DNA of 64,000 nucleotides from Methylotuvimicrobium alcaliphilum 20Z (GTDB lineage: Bacteria; Pseudomonadota; Gammaproteobacteria; Methylococcales; Methylomonadaceae). Position numbers and translations under genes: made by a program. The DNA lies in NCBI RefSeq assembly GCF_000968535.2, contig NC_016112.1, forward strand, positions 4,278,001 through 4,342,000. Direction: 5' to 3'. Below the pieces are notes generated by a model. The model worked only from the letters and a program-made list of their open reading frames with translations, was not told the DNA's origin and made no database searches. Numbering within the stretch: position 1 is the first letter of the stretch; the number at the start of each line of letters is the position of its first letter. This document shows, piece by piece, positions 15,236-24,402 of the stretch.

Positions 15236-16754
15236 GTACTGCTCCCATTTTATTTAGCCTATTGTTTAACAGGGCGCGGCTTTCAATAATGGCCTGTAGC
15301 ATTTTAGGTTCATGCTCATAAGGTTCCATAATTTGTTCAAAAATTTTCCGAGCTAAAGCTGCAAATTGTTTTTGATAAGACGCTATGTCCTCCCAGGCCA
15401 ATTTTCTTAAAATACTGTGCATCATACTTTCTGAGTTTTCGAAATACGCTTGCTTGGCTTTACCTTTTACTGCTTTTTTAAAACCCGATTCTTTGCCTTT
15501 ATGCTTGCCCTTATCTATGGCGATACGAGCAAATTCATTCATTGCCCAATCCAATTTTTTGTAAACTTCAAGTCCCATCTTAATTAAATGATCCATTTCA
15601 GCACTTTTATTTTCCCAATTGGTAGAAAGACTATAAGTTTCATGTTTACGTCCGGCCAGACTTTCTGCGCTCCCGCCTTTAACATAACCGCCTACGGCTA
15701 ATTTGATATTACGCCCCCGCCAAGTGCTGTTATCTTGATATTGCTGTACGACCAACGCACAACTTGTACCTTCTTGCTGTGCATCAACTATTTTCAATTG
15801 CTTGTTCGTATAGAAAAAACACAACATTTGCCCCCATAACGGCAAATCATTGCGAGCTGAAAGAAAGGGTTTTTCTTTCGCGTTGCCTGTGTGTAGCCGT
15901 AGTATGTCAATCGGAGTATGGGGGTGTTGCCAAAAGCCTGGAACGCTACACATGCCGGCATTTTTAAAAAAGCCAGTGGCCAAATCATTTTTAACTTCCA
16001 ACTTTATTTTTGCAGGTTGCCAGAATAAACCTCGCAACAAGCCGATTTGCAGCGCGTGTTCTTGTTTGTCTGTATGCGGCTGAATAACCCAAGTGGGCTG
16101 CCGAATCTCTGCACTCAATAATTCGGGGGCTTTCTCCTGTAAAAACGCTTTACTCAGTACGTTTGTCCAAATGGTTTTTCTTAAATTCTCACTTAAAACT
16201 AGGGTTGTTAACGGCATTGAGCCTTTTAAACCTACTGAAAATGCCGCGCCCCCTAAGCTAAAACCATTAGTCGCTTGCTGAAATAAAGCAATGGCAGCAT
16301 CGCCCAAATGAACAGCCTGAATCTCGTCAGGCGTGTTAAAAAAACCATTAGATGATGCACTGGTGCTGGTTTTTTCAGGCAAACCTATAAACAGTTTCTG
16401 TAACGATGCCCAATTTTTATTGCCTTTCTCCGGTGTCACTGTGGCGCTTTGCATAAAAGGTGTCTCGGCGTGAAGCAGATCAAACCAGCTGATAAATGGT
16501 TGTATGGCCTGCTCATACTCTAGTTCAGGCATCGGTTCAGACCAGCGTTTTTTCAAGGCTTTTGCATCTTCCGGCATCAACACTACTTGCACCAAGCAAA
16601 CAAGTAACTGCAAGGCAGCGAGATCCATATCGTCACGCAAAACCGCTAAATGCCAATCTTGTTTTTGCTTATCGCACAACAACTGTTTTAAGGAAATTCG
16701 TTGCGCTTCACCGTTTAACGATACGGGGATCCAATTATCAATCAGTAAATTCAT
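15228..16754 (-). CDS. cse1: Cse1 (CasA, Cas8e), Cascade large subunit
   Basis: The 508-aa product opens MNLLIDNWIPVSLNGEAQRI, then SLKQLL, the typical Cse1 start. FMQSATVTPEKGNKNWASLQKLFIGLPEKTSTS includes the PAM-sensing loop region, and GFSLGGAAFSVGLKGSMPLTTLV is the conserved glycine-rich block. The C-terminal four-helix bundle ends with LLNNRLNKMG. Cse1 recognises the PAM, opens the target duplex and recruits Cas3. GGAG precedes the ATG. It lies 58 nt downstream of the cas3 stop and overlaps cse2. Confidence 0.96.
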   Translation of the reverse strand: MNLLIDNWIPVSLNGEAQRISLKQLLCDKQKQDWHLAVLRDDMDLAALQLLVCLVQVVLMPEDAKALKKRWSEPMPELEYEQAIQPFISWFDLLHAETPFMQSATVTPEKGNKNWASLQKLFIGLPEKTSTSASSNGFFNTPDEIQAVHLGDAAIALFQQATNGFSLGGAAFSVGLKGSMPLTTLVLSENLRKTIWTNVLSKAFLQEKAPELLSAEIRQPTWVIQPHTDKQEHALQIGLLRGLFWQPAKIKLEVKNDLATGFFKNAGMCSVPGFWQHPHTPIDILRLHTGNAKEKPFLSARNDLPLWGQMLCFFYTNKQLKIVDAQQEGTSCALVVQQYQDNSTWRGRNIKLAVGGYVKGGSAESLAGRKHETYSLSTNWENKSAEMDHLIKMGLEVYKKLDWAMNEFARIAIDKGKHKGKESGFKKAVKGKAKQAYFENSESMMHSILRKLAWEDIASYQKQFAALARKIFEQIMEPYEHEPKMLQAIIESRALLNNRLNKMGAVHD

Positions 16755-16812
16755 TTTTTCTCCAGTCCAAAATTAGGCGCGATTTGTAAGATACGGTCAA
16801 AACCGCTGTTCC

Positions 16813-19431
16813 TTACGTTTTCTTTATCGCCAAACCTATCTCTTTACAATAAATAAACGCAACCTTTTCCAGCCGACTAATCCAGTGTCCTTTTTCAAGA
16901 ACCATCGGTAAAAAGCGCAATCCTCTAGCATCTGCTTTAGGCAGTTGATCCTGCCATCTCTGAGTGACAGAAACCGAGTTCAAGTTGATCGCCTCCCAAT
17001 ACTGCCATTTTTCCAAGCCCTCCAAATCAACATCGTCTAAGGTAAAAAACTTGCCTTGTTTTTTAATGACCGGAATAATGGTTAAACTCATTTCACCGTC
17101 ACGCGTCAGTGATCCGGCTTTATCGCTTTCATCGCTTTTAATCTCCTCAACCTTCCGATGAATTATCATGTTTGCAATCATGCGCTGAACGCCAACTACT
17201 TCATCTGAATATTTTTGGTAGGCTGTTTCTACTGCTTCCGGCTCATCGCCCCATGCTTCTTCACGGTAAACCTTTTCTATCCAATCCCGATATGCGGTAT
17301 AAGCTCTTAAATCTTCCTGATTTGAACTAAAGACAATTACTTTATTTTTCAGAAATTGTTCTGTTCGCCACAAGGCCCTTAGATTTTGATAAACATAGCG
17401 GGTATCACCGTAGACAGTCTCTGTAGCCGGCACAATCACCACGCACCGTGGATGTTCAAACCCTAGCGGTCTGTTATAGCGTTGATGCCGGTGCAGTCGA
17501 CCCAAACGCTGGAACAATAAATCGACCGGACAAAGCTGAGTCAACATCCAGTCAAAATCTAAATCGAGACTTTGTTCAACTACTTGGGTTGCCACCAAAA
17601 TTCGCCCACCTGACGCACGTTCTTTTTCATTCTTACCGTAATAGCGGGAAATTTCTTGCTCTATTTTCTGACGATCAACAAATCGAAAGCGCGAATGGAA
17701 TAAATCAACTGGAATCGTCGTTAATGCGGCTAACTGATGGGAAAAATGTTGCGCATCGCTAACCAGATTGCAGATTACAGCAACTTTCGCACCTTGCTCA
17801 GCGGCTTGAACGATTTTTTCCAACTGCTCTGCCGATAAAACGAGCTGCTCAGCCCGCCATGTTTCAACATTTACAATGCGTTCAGCAGTTTGCTCGGATT
17901 CCGGCAATTCAAAGGGAGAAATTTGATTGGCAGACGCATGGGTCACTAACGGATACGCCGGATTTTTCTGTCCCGATTGAACACCCCAGCTTTGTAATAA
18001 TTTGGCTTTTTGATGATGCGGCAATGTCGCGGACAATAAAACAGCACTCCCGGAGGCTTGCTTTTGTCGCTTAAGTACTTCAGATAGTAAACCGTACATG
18101 TAGCTGTCATAGGCATGAACCTCATCAATAATTAAAATGCTTTTTTGAATACCAAAGCCACGGACAAATTGATGGCGCACCGGCAGCACCGATAATAAAA
18201 CTTGGTCTATGGTGCATACGCCCATTTGCCCTAAAAATGATCTCTTTTTACTCGCTCCCAGCCATTCTGAGCATTGTACCAGCGCTTCTTCAGCGCCTTG
18301 GGCTGTCAATCGGGAATTTGCCAGAATGGCTTTGAAGTCAGAGTTTAAATCCCTTTTGCCATGCGCCAAAACTACGCTTGCACCGCCATCAAATAATTTA
18401 TCGGCAACCTTTTCTAATCGCTTCAACATTGCGTTGGCAGTGGCTTGGGTCGGCAATGCAAAGATGATACTGCTGCCATATCCAGTTTTGGACGTTAATA
18501 ATTTTGATGCGTAAGCTAATGCAGCTTCGGTTTTTCCAGAGCCGGTAGGTGCTTCGATAATCGTTAATCCTTGTTCAAGAGGAAAACTATCAACTACTGT
18601 TTGTAAACCTTGTGGCTTGTAGTCTGGGAATAGAACAGTCATGCCCCCTTTACCGCTCACTTTCGACAACACACCGAACGCCTTTAGTGCATTTTTGGCG
18701 GCAGGTAAACGCGAATCAAAATAGCTTTTTAGATCGGTTTGTATTGCCGTTTGATAGGGGAAATAATCATTCGATGATCCTATCCAATCACAGACGCTAC
18801 AAAATCCTGCAAGCATGCGTGGCATGGTCTCTGGGATGTCGCTGTATTCCAAGCCAGCAGGCTCCAAGAACAGTTTTTTAAGACTTTGCACCCATTCAAT
18901 GCGTGCCTGTTTATCTTGTCGCTTAATGTCATCACTAATAAACGCAGGCTCTACCAACGAATCGTTGTCAGGAATGCGCCCATGATGCCCTGCCACTTCC
19001 CGCATCCAGTCCATGGCTTCATTTTCACTTATACAATCAAAACCATATTCGGAAACTTCTTGCTCAAACCAACCATAGCCATTACAGCCGTGATCGTACT
19101 TGGTATCCACTAAGCTATTAAGAGTGGTGTATATATCGGTTTGTAACTTTTGCATCGTGACGGACGATTTCATCTGAAACCGAATATCCAGCTTACCCAA
19201 GTCATGCAAAACGATAAAAAACATCAGCCAGGCATAGGCTTTTTCTTCTGTTTCTACCTCGATTGATTGCCTGAATTGCTGTCGAAGTGGAGCGCTACTT
19301 TCCCACCATTGATCAGCCACCGCCGCCACATCCAAACAATGATACGGCAACAAATGATAGGCCGGACCATCGGCATTTTCCGCATCCGGCCTGGCTTTAC
19401 CCCAGTATCGGTAATACAGCGCTTGATTCAT
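16813..19431 (-). CDS. cas3: Cas3, HD nuclease-helicase of type I-E interference
   Basis: The product has 872 aa. The N-terminal HD domain shows H31 (PYHCLDVA), H76-D77 (FIVLHDLGKLD) and GHHGRIPD. The SF2 helicase follows with Walker A EAPTGSGKTE, DEVH box LIIDEVHAYDSY, motif III LLSATLPHH and motif VI LFQRLGRLHRHQR. Cas3 is recruited by target-bound Cascade and degrades DNA processively. GAGGA lies upstream of the start. It is the first cas gene, 67 nt after the WYL regulator, so both may share a promoter. All motifs are intact, so interference should be competent. Confidence 0.97.
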   Translation of the reverse strand: MNQALYYRYWGKARPDAENADGPAYHLLPYHCLDVAAVADQWWESSAPLRQQFRQSIEVETEEKAYAWLMFFIVLHDLGKLDIRFQMKSSVTMQKLQTDIYTTLNSLVDTKYDHGCNGYGWFEQEVSEYGFDCISENEAMDWMREVAGHHGRIPDNDSLVEPAFISDDIKRQDKQARIEWVQSLKKLFLEPAGLEYSDIPETMPRMLAGFCSVCDWIGSSNDYFPYQTAIQTDLKSYFDSRLPAAKNALKAFGVLSKVSGKGGMTVLFPDYKPQGLQTVVDSFPLEQGLTIIEAPTGSGKTEAALAYASKLLTSKTGYGSSIIFALPTQATANAMLKRLEKVADKLFDGGASVVLAHGKRDLNSDFKAILANSRLTAQGAEEALVQCSEWLGASKKRSFLGQMGVCTIDQVLLSVLPVRHQFVRGFGIQKSILIIDEVHAYDSYMYGLLSEVLKRQKQASGSAVLLSATLPHHQKAKLLQSWGVQSGQKNPAYPLVTHASANQISPFELPESEQTAERIVNVETWRAEQLVLSAEQLEKIVQAAEQGAKVAVICNLVSDAQHFSHQLAALTTIPVDLFHSRFRFVDRQKIEQEISRYYGKNEKERASGGRILVATQVVEQSLDLDFDWMLTQLCPVDLLFQRLGRLHRHQRYNRPLGFEHPRCVVIVPATETVYGDTRYVYQNLRALWRTEQFLKNKVIVFSSNQEDLRAYTAYRDWIEKVYREEAWGDEPEAVETAYQKYSDEVVGVQRMIANMIIHRKVEEIKSDESDKAGSLTRDGEMSLTIIPVIKKQGKFFTLDDVDLEGLEKWQYWEAINLNSVSVTQRWQDQLPKADARGLRFLPMVLEKGHWISRLEKVAFIYCKEIGLAIKKT

Positions 19432-19498
19432 ATCGTCCTCGTCTAACGGTCTTGTTGGTCATTATGCATAGCCACCGTATCAAAGCGTGATACGGTAC

Positions 19499-20479
19499 TT
19501 ATTCTTTTTGATAAATTTTCGCCATTTTTTGAATTTGCTCGATCGCGGCTTCGCGTAAAAAGGCAGGTTCCAAAATTTCGACTTCGGCGCCGTGGCGGAG
19601 AATATCCATTAATAGTTCGCGGTGATCGCCGAACGGTATGTTCAGCTCGTAACTGCCGTCTTCGTGCCAGCGGCCGGTTTGTTTCGGATGCCATTGTTCG
19701 TCGGCGACCCAGCGGGCGCGTTCGGGCGTGAATTTCAGTTTTGCGGTGTGTTCGGCTTTGCCGGAGAAGATGCCGTAGGAGGAACTGAAATAATCTTCGA
19801 GTTGCTGTCGATCGACGTTTTGGGAGGGTATTTCTTGGCGGGCGGCGGTTTTAATGCGTTCCAGTGCGAAGGTGCGCAGTTCTCTTCTAAAGTGACACCA
19901 CGCGTCAAGGTACCAGTTGTCCCGGTAGTAAACTAGATTTTGCGGGGATACGCTGCGTGTGGTTATTTGTCCGTCGCTACGCGCGTCGTAGACCAAATCG
20001 AGGCGTTTATTATCGAATAGCGAGCCTGCGATCTTGGCGAACCATGGATTTCGAACTTTTTGTCGCGAGGCGATCGGGATGATTTTGATGCATTCCAGTT
20101 TGCGTTCTGCGCTGCTTCGATCTAACGCGAGAAGTTTTTCGATCCGGTTTTGCAGTTGTGCGATTTGCTCGCCGAACAGGCCCGGCGATATTTTGCGCAG
20201 CATGGTATGGCAGGTCAGCAAGCCCCATAATTCCTCGGCATTGAACCATAAGCCGGGCAGTTCGTAAGGGTGTTCGCCGGCTTCGGTGTCGTAATAATAA
20301 CCGTTGCGTTTACGGTCGTAGGCGATCGGCGCGTCGAAGTGGTCGCGCATGAGTGTTAGCAACCGCTTTACGGTCGCTTCGCTGCATTCGAGTTTTTCCT
20401 GTAATTGGGCATTGGAAATCGGCGTTCGGCGACCGGATAGGATGGTGTGTAATTGGTAGATTCGTTCAAAGCGGTCCAT
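19499..20479 (-). CDS. WYL-domain transcriptional regulator (YafY/DeoR-like)
   Basis: The product has 326 aa. Residues 5-60 form a helix-turn-helix (FERIYQLHTILSGRRTPISN, LQEKLECSEATVKRLLTLMR). The WYL domain, about 140-210, contains NLVYYRDNWYLDAWCHFRRE with the W-Y-L triplet; a WCX C-terminal extension follows (GSYELNIPFGDHRELLMDIL). WYL domains bind nucleic-acid or nucleotide ligands. Regulators of this build often sit at the head of type I cas operons and repress or activate them. GGAG lies 8 nt before the ATG. Its position directly upstream of cas3 and on the same strand makes cas control likely; the sign of that control is not deducible. Confidence 0.9.
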   Translation of the reverse strand: MDRFERIYQLHTILSGRRTPISNAQLQEKLECSEATVKRLLTLMRDHFDAPIAYDRKRNGYYYDTEAGEHPYELPGLWFNAEELWGLLTCHTMLRKISPGLFGEQIAQLQNRIEKLLALDRSSAERKLECIKIIPIASRQKVRNPWFAKIAGSLFDNKRLDLVYDARSDGQITTRSVSPQNLVYYRDNWYLDAWCHFRRELRTFALERIKTAARQEIPSQNVDRQQLEDYFSSSYGIFSGKAEHTAKLKFTPERARWVADEQWHPKQTGRWHEDGSYELNIPFGDHRELLMDILRHGAEVEILEPAFLREAAIEQIQKMAKIYQKE

Positions 20480-20620
20480 CGCCGCATCTCCTGGTTTAGT
20501 GTCAGGTTTTTTAAGGATAGCGTATTTTCGGAAAACTCATGCTCACTTCCATTGAGCTAAAGGTCAGGATTTACATTTGATATCAACAAAGCGGGGCTTG
20601 CAGTCAAGCATTTACACATG

Positions 20621-20659
20621 AAGGGAGCAGGTTTAATTAATAATTTAACCTGCTCCCTT
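20621..20659. terminator. strong hairpin, probable terminator
   Basis: A 13-bp perfect stem AAGGGAGCAGGTT / AACCTGCTCCCTT with a 13-nt AT-rich loop lies 8 nt downstream of the stop of the small gene at 20668. It would isolate that gene from the WYL-cas operon. Confidence 0.7.
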
Positions 20660-20667
20660 TGGGACCG

Positions 20668-20859
20668 TTATCGGCCACCAGCGTTATGGAAAATATATCG
20701 AATCAAGGTTCTGCACTCTTTTCTGACAATCTTTTCGAAAATCGACATTGTATCGGCTTTCGGTTCTGTTGATTGTTTCAAGTGCGACTGATCTTCAGAT
20801 CCGGCTTTCAAAACTGCACGTTGATGAAATATTTTATGCAACTTGTTCGCATGAATCAT
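20668..20859 (-). CDS. small hypothetical protein with a strong ribosome binding site
   Basis: The 63-aa product begins MIHANKLHKIFHQRAVLKAG and ends in CRTLIRYIFHNAGGR. It has no signal peptide or membrane segment and is basic. I do not recognise a family. Reality is supported by a near-ideal TAGGAGG lying 8 nt before the ATG and by the terminator hairpin directly after the stop. It stands alone between the cas operon and the GGDEF/EAL gene, with about 430 nt upstream that hold only a partial dispersed repeat. Confidence 0.65.
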   Translation of the reverse strand: MIHANKLHKIFHQRAVLKAGSEDQSHLKQSTEPKADTMSIFEKIVRKECRTLIRYIFHNAGGR

Positions 20860-21174
20860 AATGACCTCCTAGAGGATGAAAGAACATTATTTTGCAAAAA
20901 ATGGCAAGGCTAAACTTCCATATTTTTCATTGCCATTCGGGTTAATCCGGACATAATTTCCGCATTTCAAATTTCGGCATTCCGCTACTTATTTCAGCCC
21001 GCCTAATCTTGATTTACGAAAAATTACTCCATAAAAATACCCTGCATGATTTTCCAAAGACTTCATTAATTGGCGTCTTCGAATATAAATTTATCCATTT
21101 TTCCTTTCATTTTTCTTTCATCTAGAAGCAAATAGACACCTATCTCCCAAAGTATGTATCCATATCGCGATGAC

Positions 21175-21268
21175 TATACCCATCGGAGTTCAAAATTCGG
21201 CACCGGGGTCCCCGTCAAAGGACGCCGTGAATACGTCCATGTAGGCTCTATGCCAGCTCCATGCTGGC
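21175..21268 (+). repeat. structured dispersed repeat, right arm missing
   Basis: The left arm is TATACCCATCGGAGTTCAAA then ATTCGGCACCGGGG. The core GGACGCCGTGAATACGTCC starts at 21220, and the hairpin is GCCAGC-TCCAT-GCTGGC. The matching right arm seen at 38440-38479 is absent, so this copy is truncated 22 nt before the stop codon of the convergent GGDEF/EAL gene. Confidence 0.85.
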
Positions 21269-21290
21269 CCCTCACCTAGCGTACCCGGCT

Positions 21291-23960
21291 TCAATCAAAA
21301 AGATCTGCATCGAACTTTTGCTTGGCCAATAGCTTCCGGAAGCTTTCGGCGTCCAGCGGGCGGCTGTAATAATAGCCCTGCACTTCGTCGCATTTTAATT
21401 CGTTAAGAAAAGCCGCTTGTTCTGCGGTTTCGACACCCTCGGCCAAAACGGTTAGTTTCAAACTGTGTCCGAGTGCGAGAATCGCTCGGGTAATGGCCAT
21501 ATCATTGCTATCTTGCGGAATATCCATCACGAATGAGCGGTCGATTTTCAACTTGTCGACCGGCAGGCGTTTCAAATAACTGAGCGACGACTGCCCGGTT
21601 CCGAAATCATCGATCGCCAGGCTCACACCCAATGCGCGAAGCTCTTCCATGATACGAACGTTCTGTTTCGCTTGACGCATGATATAGGTTTCGGTGATTT
21701 CGAGCTCTAGGTGCTGGGGAGGCAGTCCCGTTGTTGCAAGGACGTTGCCGACCGTTGCCAAAATATCGCTGCGTTCGATCTGCGCGCCGGACAGATTGAC
21801 CGCGACCTGTTTGAATGCGTAACCGGCGTCGAGCCATGCCTTGGCTTGACTGCATGCGGCCGATAGCACCCATTCGCCGATCGCGACGATCAGCCCCGAT
21901 TCCTCGGCGATCGGAATGAACTTGTCGGGCGCGATCAGGCCGTGCTCGTGATGATTCCAGCGCAATAAAGCCTCGGCTCCGATCAATTCGCCGCCGGATA
22001 AGGCGAATTGCGGTTGGTAATGAAGATGGAATTCCTGGCGTTCCAGTGCGTCGCGCAGCTCACTTTCGAGAAAAAGACGTTCTTTCGCGCGCGTAGTTAG
22101 ATACGTTTCGTAAAACTGAAAATTACCGCGTCCTTTTTCCTTGGCTCGATACATCGCAAGATCGGCGTGTTTGATTAAGGACATGGTGTCTTTGCCATCC
22201 TCAGGATAACAACTGATGCCTATCGACGTGCCGATCTCCAGCTTATGGCCTTGAACGATGAAAGGTCTAGAGAGGTACGCAATGATTTTGCGGGCGACCT
22301 GTTCGACATCGGAGCGGCTCCCGGTATTTTCGAGCAAAATGATGAATTCGTCGCCACCCAAGCGCGCGACCGTATCGTCTTGGCGCAAAGAACTCTTGAT
22401 TGCGTGTGCGACCATGCGCAAAAGCTCGTCTCCGGCCGGATGCCCGAGACTGTCGTTGACGTGCTTGAACCGGTCCAGATCAAGAAACAAAACTGCCAGC
22501 GGATGGTAGTCGCGATTCGCCCTCTCCAGTGCATGCTCGCAGCGCTCGTTGAATAACTGCCGGTTCGGTAGTTCGGTCAAGGCATCGTAATAGGCCAGAT
22601 GGTAGATATGTTTCGCGCTTTGCTTTTGTTGGGTTAAATCGTAAAAGACGCTGATATAGTGCGTCACGCGTCCGATGGCGTCGCGCACCGACGATATATT
22701 TTGCCACAGTGGTATCAGTTCGCCGTTCTTACGCCGGTCCCAAATCTCACCCTGCCATTTGCCGTCCCGTTCGAGTGCGGCCCACAGACTGCGATAAAAT
22801 TGCTTATCGTGGTGCTCGGATTTCAGCAAGCTCGGTTTTTGTCCCAACACCTCGTCGGACGAATAGCCCATGACTTCGCTGAACATGCGGTTGACCTTGA
22901 CGATGCGCGTATTCGCATCGGTGATTAGAATGCCATTCAGGCTATTGTCGAAGACGCTCGCCGCAAGACGCAACTGCTCTTCGGCCAAGCGTTGCTCGGT
23001 GATATCCTGAATCGTTCCGACCAACCGTAAAGCCCGCCCGGCATCGTCATAGTAGATGACGCACCGTTCGTGTATCCACTTAATTTGTCCGCCGGCCGCT
23101 AACAGACGATGTTCGATGTCGTAAGAACCATGCGTGCTTAGGGCGGATGTGAAAGCCCGGTCGACTGCGGCCCGGTCGGCTGGATAGACGAGTTCGAGAA
23201 AGTCCGCATAGTTACGGGGTATCGAAGCCGAATCGAGCTCGAAAATAATACACACTTCCTCCGACCAAGTGAGTTTGTCGCACGTCAAATCCATTTCCCA
23301 ATGCCCCAGGCGGGCGATTTTTTGCGCCTCTTTCAGGCGTTTTTCGCTTCGGCTCAATCGCTCTTGTTGTTGTTTGAGCCGCGTGATATCGCTCGCGCAA
23401 ATGACGGCGCCTTCTTCTTTGCCTTGAGGGTTGTGTTGCAGACTCGCCTCAAACCAATAATGGCGATAGCTTCCGTCGCGGCTTCCCAGACGGTGCTCAG
23501 CGGCATAGGAACCCGAACGCCGCACGACTTCAAACAGCGGAGAAAAAACGGGCCACGGCAAACCGATCGCTTGTGCGACAAGCGCTTGTCGTTCGTCGGG
23601 ATGCAACCAGTCGTCCAGCACGCGATTGTCCGGAATCGAATCGGTTCCGGTCAACTCCTGCGCGCAACGCCGATTGACTTGGCGTATATGCCCATCAGGT
23701 CCCAGCACGATCATCATCGCGCCGGTCGAATCCATGACGCGACGGATGAAATTACTTTGATTCAGCTGATGTAGGTTGGCTTCCTTTAGCTCGTTACTAC
23801 GTATTTCGAGCACCCGCAGCATCGAATCGGCCTGCTTGGCGTCGATCGACAATTGTTGCTCGAGCGCCGCGTTGGCGATTCGAAGCGCTTCGAATTCGAC
23901 CCGCAAACGCGTCAGTTCCTCATTTAGGTGCGATTCATTGACGGGAAACTTGCTCGGCAT
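21291..23960 (-). CDS. PAS-PAS-PAS-GGDEF-EAL cyclic-di-GMP turnover protein
   Basis: From the ATG at 23960 the protein has 889 aa. A coiled-coil-like N-terminus (LNEELTRLRVEFEALRIANA) precedes three PAS segments: about 75-190 (RRVMDSTGAMMIVLGPDG), 205-325 (a PAS_3 type with RLGHWEMDLTCDKLTWSEEV) and 335-455 (VFDNSLNGILITDANTRIVK). GGDEF follows with RLGGDEFIILLEN intact, then EAL with AEALLRWNHHEHG intact and DDFGTGQSSLSYLKRLPVDK. Both diguanylate cyclase and phosphodiesterase sites therefore look usable. No membrane segment is seen, so it is probably a soluble sensor. The start overlaps the end of the hydrogenase protease gene by 26 nt. The frame is open to 24092, but those extra codons lie within that gene. 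Confidence 0.93.
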   Translation of the reverse strand: MPSKFPVNESHLNEELTRLRVEFEALRIANAALEQQLSIDAKQADSMLRVLEIRSNELKEANLHQLNQSNFIRRVMDSTGAMMIVLGPDGHIRQVNRRCAQELTGTDSIPDNRVLDDWLHPDERQALVAQAIGLPWPVFSPLFEVVRRSGSYAAEHRLGSRDGSYRHYWFEASLQHNPQGKEEGAVICASDITRLKQQQERLSRSEKRLKEAQKIARLGHWEMDLTCDKLTWSEEVCIIFELDSASIPRNYADFLELVYPADRAAVDRAFTSALSTHGSYDIEHRLLAAGGQIKWIHERCVIYYDDAGRALRLVGTIQDITEQRLAEEQLRLAASVFDNSLNGILITDANTRIVKVNRMFSEVMGYSSDEVLGQKPSLLKSEHHDKQFYRSLWAALERDGKWQGEIWDRRKNGELIPLWQNISSVRDAIGRVTHYISVFYDLTQQKQSAKHIYHLAYYDALTELPNRQLFNERCEHALERANRDYHPLAVLFLDLDRFKHVNDSLGHPAGDELLRMVAHAIKSSLRQDDTVARLGGDEFIILLENTGSRSDVEQVARKIIAYLSRPFIVQGHKLEIGTSIGISCYPEDGKDTMSLIKHADLAMYRAKEKGRGNFQFYETYLTTRAKERLFLESELRDALERQEFHLHYQPQFALSGGELIGAEALLRWNHHEHGLIAPDKFIPIAEESGLIVAIGEWVLSAACSQAKAWLDAGYAFKQVAVNLSGAQIERSDILATVGNVLATTGLPPQHLELEITETYIMRQAKQNVRIMEELRALGVSLAIDDFGTGQSSLSYLKRLPVDKLKIDRSFVMDIPQDSNDMAITRAILALGHSLKLTVLAEGVETAEQAAFLNELKCDEVQGYYYSRPLDAESFRKLLAKQKFDADLFD

Positions 23961-24402
23961 ATTTTTCCAGTAGAACGAAGGCATCGTCGACAGCTTGGCG
24001 CACCGGTTTTGACAAGCCCGGACGGAACGGTGCCGCTCCAAGGATTTCCGCTGCGATGATCTCGATGCGTGGGCAGTCCGGCAACGCGGCAACGGCCTTT
24101 AACAAATAGCCTACGCCGATGCCGTGGCCCGGTAACGTGATTTCGGCCGTAACAACATTCGGCGATAATCGGCTTAATTTCCCTGGTATGCCGCCCGATG
24201 CGACGGCGTCGACGACCATCACCTCATGGCATCCTTGAAATAGCGCTAATGCCGCCAGACCGGGCGTTCCGGCGTCGAACACGCGCACGTTATCCGGCAG
24301 CGGCAGCGCCGCTAGCCGTTGGTAAACCGCCGGACCGAAACCGTCATCACCGTGGAGCGGATTACCGAAGCAAACGATATGACATAATTGCCGATTACTC
24401 AT
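23935..24402 (-). CDS. [NiFe] hydrogenase maturation protease
   Basis: From the ATG at 24402 the protein has 155 aa. VCFGNPLHGDDGFGPAVYQR is the HycI/HyaD-type nickel-binding motif (G-N-x-x-x-x-D-D-G-x-G) with Asp as ligand. FDAGTPGLAALALFQGCHEV and MVVDAVASGG are the further family blocks, and LPGHGIGVGYLLKA contains the third ligand His. It removes the C-terminal extension of the hydrogenase large subunit after nickel insertion. Its ATG overlaps the large-subunit stop (ATGA), so protease and substrate are coupled. Confidence 0.93.
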   Translation of the reverse strand: MSNRQLCHIVCFGNPLHGDDGFGPAVYQRLAALPLPDNVRVFDAGTPGLAALALFQGCHEVMVVDAVASGGIPGKLSRLSPNVVTAEITLPGHGIGVGYLLKAVAALPDCPRIEIIAAEILGAAPFRPGLSKPVRQAVDDAFVLLEKYAEQVSRQ

